From NCBI RefSeq assembly GCF_020882245.1, contig NC_083597.1:13178581-13242580 (forward strand): DNA of 64,000 nucleotides, given 5' to 3'. This DNA comes from Rhopalosiphum padi (Eukaryota > Arthropoda > Insecta > Hemiptera > Aphididae). Below the pieces are notes generated by a model that worked only from the letters and a program-made list of their open reading frames with translations, was not told the origin of the DNA and did no database searches. Shown here in pieces: positions 24,541 through 39,200 of this stretch (its first letter is position 1; each line of letters opens with the position of its first letter). A program made the position numbers and the translations under genes.

Positions 24541-27500
24541 ATTATTGCATATCTAAGACAATACTCTATTTGTGTGCAATTAAATTATTTATATAAAAAT
24601 AGCGTTATTTTATTTATTTGACGAGTGCAATATTTTGACAATATATTTTACAAATTATAAATGTTTTTTTCACCTGTAGTTTTTGCTTTTTAAAATATAG
24701 GAACGTATACTACTCTCTGTCTACCCTATGCTTGTTTCAATGTTCCAGCGAAGTAACACCGGTAATCATTTGTTATTTTCGTTCGTATTTTAGCTATATA
24801 CTATTAAATAATTAAAGTTTCTTGACATTTTGGGAAGTACTAAAGCCCATTCAACCCCCGTGGCTACGCTACTAAAACATATAAAACTAAATAGTAAACA
24901 ATACTAAAAACTACAGAATCATTTTATATATTTTTTAATATTTATTTATTTTATAATCTCAACGCCTGACGGCAATTTTACAAAGACACTGGTATGCGGT
25001 AAAAAGATAACATATATATTATATATAAAAACATTTCAGTACAATAACAATACTTAAGTTATGTAAGAGTAGTAGTGTAACATAAGTAATACAAAGTATT
25101 ATATATTTTAAAAAAATAACAAAGAGAAAAATAAATATATTATTAAGCATAAAAACCATTGCGTGATCCTAAACCAAAATTTTCCCTTTACGTTGTTACT
25201 ACGTCTGGAAGTCTAATAGATTGGTATCTAAATTTATTAGACACATTGCTCTTTGAATCGGATCATTACATAAATAATTGGTTTTCCGAGTATTAAATTA
25301 AATAATTTTATACCTAATATATATGTATATATCTATCAATATAATATATTTGTATTAAACCATATTTTTTTTAAGGGATGCTGTCGCATAGTAATAATAA
25401 TATATAAATATTTTAGGCCTCAAAAAATTAGATTGAAGCATATTCCCGCTTTGTTCCCTCTAAACGAATAACGCTACTGAATTTTTTTTATAAATTAATA
25501 TTTACCGACTTATGATAATCGAGTAACATTTTTATTTATTTCATTATAGCCTATGGGATACTATTATATTTGTATTTGCGTTTTTTTTTATATTATAAAT
25601 GTAAATATTTTTATATTTTGACTCGGTAATTATATTTTAATTAGACGTTTCGTTAATTCGGTGTTTCATTACGATTTTATGTTATGCCAGTGTTGTGTTT
25701 CAGTAATTATTCTACTTAAAATGTTGTCACATGAAATATTATTAATTGAAACATAATTTAAAAAATTGAGTTTCATTATAATATTTGAATATGATACTTT
25801 AAAATTTGGTACGATTTAATTTAAAAGTAGCACACGTTTTCCTTGTAATTACATATTTTTCAAAATTATTATTTTCTAAACAAATTGCGTTGTTGAAATA
25901 AAATATCTTTTTTTACTGGATATTTATAGTTAAGATAAATTCCCCAATTTAGAAACATAACAACCACTTTATTGATACGTTTTTATTTTAACATAATATT
26001 TTTTACTATATTACCAACAATAAATTATAATTATACTTCAATTTAAAAAAAACAACTGGTCTTCTATGGCTTCACTTTTAATTAATAATTTAAAGAAACA
26101 CATTAATTTAAAAAGGGTTTGTTAATACGTACGGAATATTATTTAGTTTTTTTAAGAACTTGAAAAACCTTCAGTATATCGAAATAAGTTAGTATAAATG
26201 TTCGTCCTAAAATTAATTTATGATGAAAAATGGGGCATAATTGTTATTTTCACGAATTTTGAATATAAGTTAGATCGAACTAAACAGTTATGTGAAATAA
26301 TTGAATAAATAGAAGCATATTATTTTATACTTGAGATTCGTTAATCATAGAAAAAAAATATATATTTGTTTATACAAAAAATACTTACCTATAACAACTA
26401 TATGTACATGCTCAATGATATAAATAGTAAATACGTATTTTAAATTACTTTGAACATCTAATATTATATAATATATAATGTTGTATTTTCTGAAAGTCTT
26501 TACTTCCAAAATCTAATGACCTCCTCATGAAATTACTTGGTATAAATCTATAAAACGCCTTTTAATATTTCATGCATCATGCATGTCTGTCATGTTTAAA
26601 TAAATTAATAACTATATAAATACGTCGCGGGCTATATTAACACAATGGCAATAACGGTGTTAATATGTTTACAGTACTTACATAATAATAACATACTTTT
26701 TAAATATAATGTGTTTTTGTTTTTATTATTATCTTGGAGGTTTCAAAACACAACAGTTGCTTCATTAACTTCAAACATTATTATAGGTGTAGTAACTGTG
26801 TATAGAAAGTATCGATGACCAATTCATTTTAAAGTTTTTAAACTTTTGTACAGAGAAACGTGAAATGCTCAAGATATCATTACAAAGACTTTTTTTTAAC
26901 AATTTTTTTTATATTTATCATTACAAGAGTTCACAGTTAAGACATTTTATTGTTCATGTTACAGTGTTTTAATTTATAATATAATATTATGCTTCTTCTA
27001 ATATTACATTGAAGTTGTATATAAATGAAATATAATATTGTACTTATTGTTTTTTTTTATCGTAGTTTCTGTAATATTACACTAATGCGATGGCTAAACA
27101 AAAAATAAATGTTTATAAATGTTATTATTTTTAAGGAAACAATATAATAACATTGAAAAGTTATAAAAACTTAATCAAAACATTGTAAATGTATTCAGTA
27201 ATATTCTGCTCAGTATTAATTTGTAAACATGTCATTAACATTTAAGCGTGTATACATTTTAGTAATCAGTTTTTATTAAAAAATTATCAATCATAATTAT
27301 AGGATTATATACTTGTGTCTACATTTAAGACGATTCTTGTAAGTATATTGAAATGTAAGTATATTACTAGTTATTATTTGTATGAGTTAAAATTGTCATA
27401 TAATCAGTATAATAATTAATAATTATGTTATAAGTATAAATAAAAAAAAAATTTTTTAATAAGATATTTTGTTCCTGTACGATAAAAATAAAATATTGTT

Positions 27501-30500
27501 TTTATTAAGTAATTTCAGATTACTATGTATTGTATTATACGTTATTTTATTGAAACTAAGGAATTTGCAATTTAATACATTTCACGATAAGTATAGTGTA
27601 CTCTAGTGGCTTACTAAATGGATCTTTTGTAAGTCATAATAAATTCGTAGGTCAAAATTTACTTGTATTAGTTACGGCGGAGGTCAATATATATAACGCA
27701 ATGGCTAAAACAAAATTTTCGCTGTTCATATAAGAGAGACTTACACAAAACAACAAAAATAATATACATACGAGTACTATATTATACAGTACGAATAACG
27801 GTTGTGCATTCAATATGTTCGCAGTAATTTATTTAAATTCTACATAAGTTCGTACTAGATACATACATTTTTATTGGATTTAGTATACATAATATATACT
27901 ATTTTTTCAATATTATAACTTTATAAGTTTATAAATTGTATAATAACACTCGTTTGTCACCAAAAATCAATATAATCATACGTTTAATGTTTTTTTCTTT
28001 TCTTTTCTGAGGTTTGACATAAAAAATGGTAATTATTTTGGAATAAAATCTAAAAATGTATAATACCTACTATTATTTTTTTTATACTTTGATAACTTTT
28101 GCTATTGTGGTTTTTTTTTTCATTTTATAGAAAATTATAATAGAATTTGTTTTAGAAATGTAGAAAATCAAATACCGATAGAAAATAACCCACAAAAGTA
28201 TATTTTATACCAACTATGCCTTATGATATAATATTCAATTTTTCATGAATAATGTAATATAATATTATTATCTTAGATACCAAGTAATATTTTAATTTAA
28301 TTTCTTTCCTATTTTTTTTTTGCCCGAGCATTTTTAAGTAAATTTACTTATAAATTATTGCTATTTTTTGTTTCTATATCCTATATCTAGTATAATATGC
28401 ATCATATTGTCTGACCTGTCTGTATTTAAACATTTTAAACGTATACTATTATTTAATAAGGATATTATCATGTTTAATTTTTTTTATAAACAAACAGGTA
28501 GTATTACTACATGCAATAGCATAGGTATGTAGTTTTACAGACTTCTAAACTATAATAGTTTACATTTTGAAACAAATATATGCAAACATTATATGTTTCT
28601 ACAACGAATTTTATAAATTTCAAACTTGATTCATGAATACAAGCACCAGCAAATTTATGTCTATAACTTATAAATAATATCATTCATGAAGTCCAAAATA
28701 TTTAATTCAAAAATGACAGTTCATTTTCTTGACATTGATCAAATTCACTGTGAATTGAAAAAACATAAAACTGAGAAATGAAATGTCGAATTTTCTTTTA
28801 AACTAAAATAATTTATGTTCAAATTTAATTAAAATAGTATAAATTATTATTTGATGTTTAGTCAATATATATACAGACAAGTATATTTCATGAAAAAATC
28901 GTAATAAGTAGGTACCTACATTGCTTAAAATAAATTTAATTTTACTCAGTACTAAATAGTTTCTTTTAAAATCTCAAACATTTGAAAGACACTTATATTG
29001 ACTGTAAAATATTCAATAAAAAAAAATTAATTATAAATATATTTAAAGACTGAAAATTATATTAAAAATCTAGTTAAAAATGAAAATATGACTATAAAAT
29101 ACGAAAATAAATAATTTTCTGAAAATCAAAAAGTCAAGTTTGTATGATTGAAAAATCTATATACTTTTTTCTTTTGCTTAGTTCTCCTGCGTGTCACTAC
29201 TCACTGATAGTTGTCAAACTAGTAATTGTTTACAGTATTTTGGTAATAACGTTGAATAAAATTAAAAATTACGTCTGGGGTAAGGGTTTACAAAAATAAT
29301 GGTACAAAACTTTCAGAGCATAGATTCTGCGCAAAAATGTATTTGTTAACATAAATTAAGGAGAACAAATAAATATCACCGTAAACCAATTGATTCCAAA
29401 CCACACATTTTAGGAACAGTCATCTGATGGATGATGATATATCAAACTTAATAATCAATAATTATAATAATTGTCCTTTGTCTCTTTGGTAGAATGATTT
29501 AATATGAGAATTATCATCATTTATAAAGTCCTGTATTCCTGTACCAAGGTATATGAATGTTAAAATTGCAGTTAAGAGTCGTATTTTACAAACAAACGAT
29601 CATCTTTATTTATAGGTATATAAATTTAAATTTAACTGAATTTATTCATTTTAGATAGTGCAAAAACCTAATTTGTAAACATAGAATAATAAACATTCCC
29701 ATTAGATGAAAAATAAATTAGAGTTGAAAATCCATAAATTATGTTTTAACATTTTGAAGAAATCTAATTTATTTATGAGACAAAAGTTTTATATATAAAA
29801 AAAATGAATAATATTCACAAATAATAATGGTTTTGTTGAGTAAAAAAACTAGACGTAACTTTTATTTGTGTATACAAATGATAATCAATTGTGTGTAAAA
29901 AATTAATTCCAAAATTTAATAATACTATATAAAAACATTGAAACATAATTCAAATTAAATTATTATAATTAGGTATTTAAGAAATAATTTGTTTATATCA
30001 ATAATGTAAAATAGTTATTAATTATTTTTAAGAATATTTAAGTCAAAATGCAATCAATTAACAAAATCTTTAGTGAAAAAATTTAATTTATCGCTGTGAT
30101 AAAATTAAAAATACATCATATCTGAATCATATCTACTGACACTAATATTGGTACGTGATCGTAATGGTGAACAACAATTAACAAAATTCACACAAACTAA
30201 TAAGCAAAAGGACAGATAAATAGTGTCAAACCAAATTACAATTTTACAATAATTGTAATGAATATATATTATCCGCTTTTATTAAAATATGTTTGTTACA
30301 TTTCCTACAAGAAATGTTGTAAACACTTCTTTCTCATTCAGTCGCAACCAAGAAACATATTAATATATCATATGCGCAACTTTATGACTAAAGACGTGTG
30401 CGCTGTGTTATTCCTTATATGCCTATATTATATCGTTACTACAACAACACAATTATTATCATAATAATAATGTGAATGATAACATACACCGCTAGATATC

Positions 30501-31119
30501 AATTATTATTCATAAAGGCATACGTAATATACTCGTATTTTTAATTTTGTTTCATACTGCATACTTTGAATTAAATCATAGATCTCTTTAGATCATATAA
30601 AAAAAATGAAACCGCCAGCTAAATATCAGTTCGACTAAGCTTAGAAAGTTATAATTCTATTAACAGATTTAAGATATTATTCATTGAAAAACTCGACTAT
30701 TTAGAGTGAAACTGATTAATTGTGAAAAAATGTAATAATTTATCAGCCTCTTTTCTAAATAATCGTGGAAAATTTTCAATTGAAAATTTCGATTCTAAGC
30801 ATGGAATGTACCTATCGGTCTTATACATTTGTGTGTGTTTTATTTTATGTCTGATGGTATTTTTTGGAAATGTATTAATAATTCAATCTTCTTGAAAAAA
30901 ATATTAAAGTCTATAAATAGTTCAGAAAAAGAAACAATAATATTCTGGAGATAATATTATCATGTCTAGAAAATTACAATCTAAATATTTTGGCAAACAA
31001 TTAAATTCTCAGATTATTTCTTTTTTGAATTAAAAGAAAAAAAAAATGAAATCGATTATTCTGGCCAAAAGTTGTGCCAATGAGTGACGTGCAAATAACC
31101 ATTTGTAGATTGAATTCCT
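24541..31119 (-). other. Intron 1 continued, no gene seen
   Basis: Mostly AT-rich sequence. A fragment near 24844-24873 reads 'cccccgtggctacgctact', similar to the right terminus of a hAT-like family, but no partner end is visible. The plus-strand frame at 30258-30464 lacks support. Confidence 0.45.
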
Positions 31120-31560
31120 TCTAGTTATATTGTCGTCAATAACATCATATTTGGGTAATCATTGTAATATCCTGCACTTAAAACGTCCAAATGCGGTAAC
31201 TGGAATCGCGTGTACGGTGTACTTACTGTAATACTGACTCGTTCATTTATCTTATGTTAATATAACATATGTATCGGTATATCAGTTCGATACAATTCCG
31301 ATACATTTTCAGAACGTTAATCGTAGGCGGTCTTCGTGATTAATCAGTAACGTTTAACAATACAATAATATTCCCTCCGAAATTGATTTAATACCACAAC
31401 CACGTGTATTATTGCCGCGTGGAAATAATGCGAACAAACATCCACGGCGCACGATTCGGTGATGCTAATGGATTTAGCGATTTATTATATGAACATGTAT
31501 ATTCACGTATTTAACTTATATTATAATACGCGAGAGCAATCAGTGTAGATACCTATTCTC
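31120..31560. promoter_or_regulatory. CpG-richer intronic block, candidate enhancer
   Basis: This block stands out by its CpG dinucleotides and by TAAT-type and TGATTAATCA-like homeodomain-style sites (for example 'gattaatcag' near 31340 and 'gctaatggatttagcg' near 31464). It contains a perfect 9-bp inverted repeat (31269-31277 with 31298-31306). No open frame. The composition suggests constraint, but function is inferred only. Confidence 0.25.
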
Positions 31561-34500
31561 AATAATAAAAAAGATTTTAGACATTAAACTTACATTAAAT
31601 CACAAAATACATATTGGAAAATATTAGGCGACAGTATTGGACCTATCCCATATATAAAATATTTTATGGTTTACAATCAATAAATGCTGCAGAGTAGAAA
31701 AAAATAATAATTGTTGTAAAAGTCTCGGTTATTCATTCGCATTGCTCTAATTCAGCAATAATTTTGCAGGAAATTCGAGAACCAATGGACTTTTGATTTT
31801 ATTGCAAATTACATTTTGCACATGGAATAAAAGTTAAGTTCATTAGTAATAAGTAACTGATATTTGTAGCTCGAGATGTACCTTGTTTTCAGATACAAGA
31901 TCCGACCAACTAATTAAGGTTGTAAAAATAAAAAATAAAACAATTTTTTTTTTTTTTTAACAATTTGGACAAAACTATAAGACAATAAAATATATTTTTG
32001 TTACAGATTTAAAGTGTTCAACTTATTAGAGTTTACGGCATGCCGTTATATAGATAAGAGTAAATAAGGAATATTTAATTATTTAAATTTAATTTAGAGT
32101 ATTTTTCCTGTACTTAGACACGTATTTATTGATGTTATACTTAATATATTAAACGTAGTGATATATTGTCTGTTGTACTTTGTAAAGCTATCGAGCAAAA
32201 CAAAATATATAATATGATAATAGTTCGTTTTCAGATTATTCACTGTGGTTAGTGGACCAGCCAAAACTTTCCCGTGAACCAGAAGTGACCTGTGTGCTGT
32301 AGTCTAAAGCCCCCTTATTGGCATAACGTATTAGAAAAAATACTTAAAGAAGTGTCGAAATCATCTTTTATTTTATGGAGAGTATTTTACAATTGTGTAT
32401 TATATACGGTGATTTGACCATTTTTCTAACTTTTAAGTACAATCTAATAAATTATCACTATTTAACACGCATTTTAAAGTTAAAAGTTAATTTTCAGATA
32501 AAGACGTGTATGTGATATAAATAGCTGAACTACAATCACTTAAATACTTCATTCAAAATACCTTTAAAAACTTTATAATATTCATGAATATTAAAAATTA
32601 AAATAACAATATATTTATACAAATTTCTGTTTCACAATTCACTAACGATAAAAATGTGTATACGTTATACTTTTATGTATAGATATTAAAACATTAAGTA
32701 TAATCTGTTATATATACACATATAATGGTGACCTATACAAATGGCACTTAAACACTTTGCTGAAATAATATTTCCATGATAAATATTTTTTGAATTATAG
32801 CAAAATTATTAACAATTGGCGTTGCATCAAATATATAACTGTATTCCGTGTAATTTTTGTTTATCGATTTTTTCCACCTATTAAGAAAAGTACGGCAAAT
32901 CATTAACTCTCAAAATACCAACTAGATCCTATTGACTACAAAAAAAACTACGTTTTTGTTGAAAAGTTGAAGATTTCAAAAAATGATGATAAGCCTAAAA
33001 ACAATGCTCAGTAAAATAAACTAAATAATAATAAATAAAAACACATTGTTGTAATATCAATATATTCATCGCTCCGCTCAGAATTTAATTTAGCGTTTTG
33101 TACTGAGTTGTGTAGATGTAGACGTAGTGAAAATGTGATTGCTGATATAAAACAGTTGTGGCTGGTATTGCAACAGCTGTTTCAGTGTAATTATGAGTTG
33201 AACCTTAAGCACCACCAAGCAAAAATCAACTCGAAAAGTTCGAAAAATAGAATAACGCATATTGGGTTATAAAATATTTAAAATAACTTTAATAAGTTCC
33301 TACCTCGTGAATGAGATTTAAAGGATAGATTATTGAAAATTACTTATTTGTATATGTAATAGGAATAGTGTACAATGTTGACTTCAGTATACCTAAATAC
33401 AATAACTACACATCTCGAGTACTTTAACATTATAGTTTTTCAAAGATTTTTAAACTTATTTGATTTGAATACCTTAATTATAAATGACTTATGAATACTT
33501 ATATACTCGTAAAATTAAAAGAAATCAAAAAACTAAAAAGACCGAGAAAAAAAGCAATACAATTAGAGCATGAAAATAAGTTTAAACTACTTTAAATGTT
33601 TGTTGCATTATAGATTTAAATAAAAGGAAACTGTTAGTTTTTGTGAATATTTTTATCATTAAAAACAATATAAGTAGTGCAATGCCCAAAAGATGAATCT
33701 AAAATACAAAAAATGATCACATCACGTAACTCAGAAATTATAGTGAAAAATCTCATCAAGTGTCCAAGTAAATAATGAATATCTACTAAAACAATTTATT
33801 AAAAATAAAGATCTGTTGGATTTTTGTGGAATGATATTTCCGTGCTAGCCGTTTGAATACTTTGTTGAATTTTTAATAAGAAGTTGGGTAATAGGCAAAG
33901 GCGTGCATATAATAGCCAATTTACATCGTTATAAAATGTCTCAGATATTTCAGTTTTACAACATATAATATATAAAAACTTGTTGATAAGTTATTTAAAA
34001 TCATAATATTACGTACATTTTAATATCTTTTAATAATCTACTTTGAAGAACTAGTTGTTTATTATAAATTATAATAAAAATTATACACTCATAACATATA
34101 CACAATATACACCTACAATAATGTACTTAAAAATAAATGTTAATGTTAACTTATCATAAAACTAATATAATTTAAATTTTAAAGTATAAATAACTTTTGA
34201 ATTGCATAAAACGTAACTACTAATATAATATGTATAATACGTGGTATGGTAAAATAGCAAAAACATGGTAAATTGTGCTATACAAAATCATTTAAATGTT
34301 GATTTTATTATAGTTTTAACTGAAAGTAGTGTAGTTAAATAATTTTTTTAAAGTTTTTAACTCTCCATATTAATTACAGTATACCTACACCAGTATCCAT
34401 CGTGCCATTATAACACTGTATTTAAGCATTTATGAAATTTCTAAAACTTGCACTAACAAATGTGATTATTTCTCTTTTCTTTTGAATTAAATTTAATAAT

Positions 34501-36028
34501 TAATACACAAAAATATTCTACGGCCGGATCAGTGAAGTAAATATAGAGTTAAATTTATATAAAGCCCATATTTACATAATTAACATAGCCACAGACTCAT
34601 ATTTTACAGTATTCACTCTTATCATTATTTTAAGATTTTACTTGAAAAGAACGATGTTATTATAAACTATACATATGAAATGAATAAATTGCTCGGTTAT
34701 TTTTAAATAAAATTATCGATAGCATATAGTCTCAATTTATATTTTATATACACAGGCAATTTCCATATATTATTAAAAATGTTATAAACTATAAATATTA
34801 TAATATTTATTAAATCGTCTACAATTACCCTGTGAAAACTAAAAATTATAATTACTTATTAATTGTATTTTTAATAGAAAGTTACTATGCAGTACCTACC
34901 CCAAAAATGTATAATAGAGATCTAATTGAGACTAAATTAACATCATAATATAAATTACTACGTAATCTAACTATGTATGGCTGTGGTAATGTAAAAAGAT
35001 ATAAACTTTATTTTACTTTAAAATATAAATAGTACAAACATTTTTCTCAATTTTAGTATAATTCAAAGCACATATTATAATTAATTAATACATAATAAAT
35101 AATATTTTAATTGAACAAACCAAACAATATAATAACAAAATGTGTAAATTACATAAATTCATAATAAATTTAATATAAAGGTTTGTTTTTAATAGAGTTT
35201 TTCTTTTCTTTTTTTAAATATCGAAAAACATTTTAAAATCAATATAACATTTTTTTTTATATTTTATCAAAAATAATATATGTACCTATTTCGTAGATTT
35301 TACTTAAAATAAATTATATATGTTTAGTTATATTATTTATATTTATTTAAATAATGATTTCGTTTTTAATATCCATACTTTGTATTTTCAAGTACTAGTT
35401 TCAATGTATTTTCCTCTAATTATATTCTATCCTAAACAATAGCTCACGGCTGTTCTACGTATAATATTAAAATCATTCTTGAAATATACCCTAATTATTG
35501 TGAAAATGTACTACAAGCTTGTGCGAGAAAAATGTACCTAAATTAAATGGCCATTAATTTTACATGGATTACGTCTTCCTTGATATAAGTAATAAGTGAA
35601 CATAAACAGGTCAACAATATCAGCGGTTTCCCTGTTTTCTAAGCTATAGTTTAATTTAAGAGAAGATCTTTACTACTTCAATAATACTTTACCATTACCC
35701 GAAAACTTACTTAATTTTATACGAGTAGCAGCCATATAAGTCCTTAGAACGCATAATATAAACTTATGAATATATTCATATCCATTTTTTCGACGGTATC
35801 TATCAAACTTATTTTAAAATATATAAGTGTATTTCTAAAAATAAGTAAAATCCTCACTTATAACTTTGCATTTGGATTTTATAACGGCAGTACGGTACTC
35901 AGAAAAATACGTTAATCCATAGACACATTGGTGCGATAATAGGTGTCAATATCAAACGCAGTGAAGCTATTATCACAGTACTTTGAAAAATTTAAAATCT
36001 AACATCAACGAAAAAATGAGAGAACGAT
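31561..36028 (-). other. Intron 1 continued, no gene seen
   Basis: AT-rich. Around 33050-33105 the block 'attcatcgctccgctcagaa' looks like a fragment of the aphid dispersed repeat also present at 6640-7440. A GC-richer patch near 32250-32325 ('ggaccagccaaaactttccc') may be a decayed transposon end. Confidence 0.45.
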
Positions 36029-36250
36029 GTGAACTTCACTTTTCAATTCTTTCTAACTGTTAGTAATTTACAAATATCAAATGTTTCAAAAACTGAATTC
36101 CTTGAACTTATTATGAACACTAAGTCTAACTTGGTTTCTAAAAGAGTTATTCCAGCGTCTCAAAAAACTCAAGATCCTTTGAGAATAACTTTAAAACAAG
36201 GAGCACCAATTCTACTAAACTCCTTGAATACAACCACATTTTTTTGCTAA
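36029..36250 (+). pseudogene. Coding-looking fragment, possible gene or transposon remnant
   Basis: A 73-codon plus-strand frame whose second half (…SKRVIPASQKTQDPLRITLK…) has a balanced, non-AT-driven amino-acid composition unlike the other chance frames. It ends …NTTTFFC at a TAA. No acceptor, donor or domain is evident. I could not identify the parent. It may be a retrocopied or captured exon, or the tail of a transposon protein. Confidence 0.25.
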
Positions 36251-39200
36251 TATTTTAAATCAAATACTGAGAAAACACAAGTGTCCAATCCAAAAACCAA
36301 ACAAAAATTCACACAATAAATATTAAGCAAATAATAATATTATACATATTAAATGCCTTTCCAGTGCTACAATAAATTAAACGAACTACAACAATCACTA
36401 CTTTCTCACAATAAATTATATTAAAAAAAACCAGTATGGAATGTATTACCAAAATTATAGGAACAACTTAATAAGGGGGTTATCGATGAGGTCATATTAT
36501 TTTTACATTTTACAAAAATCAAAGTAAGATATTATAAATTCATAGAAAATTCAAAATTTGATAGTAAAAATGATTAAGATATTAAAAATTTGCAATACAT
36601 ACCTGGAACAAACATATCACACTTATTAATAACTATAAAATGTAAAATAAAATTATAATTTTCTTTCGCTGTATCATAAAATATTTTTTTTTGTATAGTC
36701 TAGTGTGTACTGACATTTATAAGATATTTTTGAATTCTAATGAATTATTTTCCTGTTAATAACTATCGAAATTCATCAGGAATTTTTATATGAACATACA
36801 TTTTGTGAAGTTTATATGGGTAATTAATTATAAATTTTTACATTAAAATATTGAATATTTTTCAAATTTTGTTAATTATCATAAATCCAAAGTTATCTTA
36901 CAAAAATCTTGAAATAATATATAAATTCATATTTCTTTAATTTTTTTGTCTATATAAACAATATTATACCTATTTACTATATATAATAATAAATTTTAGA
37001 AATATAATAAAAGCAATCGAACAAAAAGCTTTATTTTATTTTATTCCTTTTAAGTAATTACAAAGCATCATTTTTAACTATAACGTCTTAAGGAACTATA
37101 TATATATATATATATATACATAAAATACTAATTACTTCAAAAAATAATAAAAATCTAGTTGTTCATAAAAACCATGATATAAGTTTTTGATAGTTTCTAA
37201 GATATAACCTAAATGAATTTTGATATTTTTAATATAGAAGTAGAACTATTTTTGATGATATAATAAAAAAAATCATGGTAACTGTTATGAAAATACTTTT
37301 ACAAATACTTTTTCCATATTATTTAGTTTAACAATTTTAACAAAGTTTTTTTTTGTTTTAATTCAAATAATATATTTTTATTTTTATTTTTTTTTAATAG
37401 TTTTATTTTTAATAATTTAATAGAACGTATGTAGAAAATTAATTTCAATACTGGAGTAAAATAAAATAAACAATTGTCATTGATTTATTTTATAACGGTT
37501 AATTATTTCCTAAATTAACATTCAAAAATAATATGGTTTGTCCACTTTAAACCACTTTTGGTAAATATTTATTTAAAATAATATTACTGTTATTTTCAAC
37601 AGATTGACGAGTTGTTGAAAAGCTGAGTTGATACAGATAAATTAATTCAAAATTAGAATTATAAATTTTAATCGCTTTTACTATATATTTAACAATAATA
37701 GGCCGTAGGTATTATACTACAATATGGATAAAATAATATATTCTTTATAGACGAGTATATAATGTAACATAGACACATAGTAATATTTCTTTTGGCAAAA
37801 AATAAAATTCCAAAGTACAATTTTAATTATCTATATTATTCTGCTATCATACACGATAAAAAAATATATATCGAAGAATTATTAAATTTTTCAAAACTAT
37901 TTCAAAGTAAATAAATATATATAAATTACACATTTCTTAGTTGGGTACAAACAATTATACATTTAAACAGTACTTCACACATTTAAAAAAAACAAATGTA
38001 TACCATGTGTAAATTATTGATTTTCTTTGATACTGTATGAAATTTAGATTTATCTTTAAATTAATACTATATAGTTATTAGTTGTTATCCACATCCAAGT
38101 ATAAATTATTATACTATGAGCCAAGGTAATTGATTGGGTGAAATTTCAACTACATCAATAAGATAATATAACAATAATACCGTAGCACTAATTTATGTTT
38201 GGAATTATTATAGTGCTACTGCATAATACCTTTTTTTCAATATGAATCTTTAAATTTTAAACTAATCCTAAAATATATATTCTTTTTTTCTTGTTTTTAA
38301 AAAACAATTCAGCATACTTGTATAATTATACATTTTTATTGAGTCTTAACAATGTTTAATGGTAATTAAATGGAAAATAGTTAGGCAAAATTTTAGCACT
38401 AAACATCTTTATCAAACATATCTCCATATTTCTTTGGTATCAAATTTAATTGGACCTTAGTAATAGTTAGCACAGTATTAAAATACTTCATTTCAAAAAT
38501 CGGTTTTTAAATGTTTCAAGCCCATGGTCCGAACCAAAATATCAGCGGTGTGAATTTAAAATGTTAACTGCGGTTGTTGACGTAACTAAACTGCAAATTA
38601 AACAAAATACCCTTTTTTTATGGCATGCAAATACTCGGAAACAATCAATCAATTAATCTAAACCATATAAAGTAGACAAGAAAAAAACAAGTATAAACAT
38701 CTTAAATGAAAAAAAAAAATAACTAAATCGGATAAGAATTGGGTATACCAAACTAACTCATGGTTTTCTGATGAACAATTAATCACACGAATATCATATT
38801 TTTGTGGTACCACCTAAAAGATCAAACATATCAAATATGCGTGTAATTTTAAGTTGGAACTCAAATTTAAGTTATCACATAACAGAAAGTCTGGATTCAA
38901 TACGGAGAATAAAAAAAATACATAAGCGTTTTTTAAAAGAATCGATATACAATACATATTATAGTCTAAATAAATAACAATATTATCATTATTATGAATA
39001 TTATGGTGGTCGTTATTATAACTATCGTGATTACTATATAACTAGCATTACGATGTCATATTTTTCCACATTATATGCATATAATACGTATACGTATAAT
39101 ATACAAACATATTTTCCAGCTTTATTCATGTAATTGTGTATACCTTATTAAGTTTGTTATTTTTATTTTTCATTCATACGTACGACATGTTAACAATACA

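Noticed and set aside
30770..30789. Perfect 20-bp palindrome aaattttcaattgaaaattt
   Set aside because: AT-only palindromes of this size are expected by chance in 64 kb of such AT-rich DNA. No further context.
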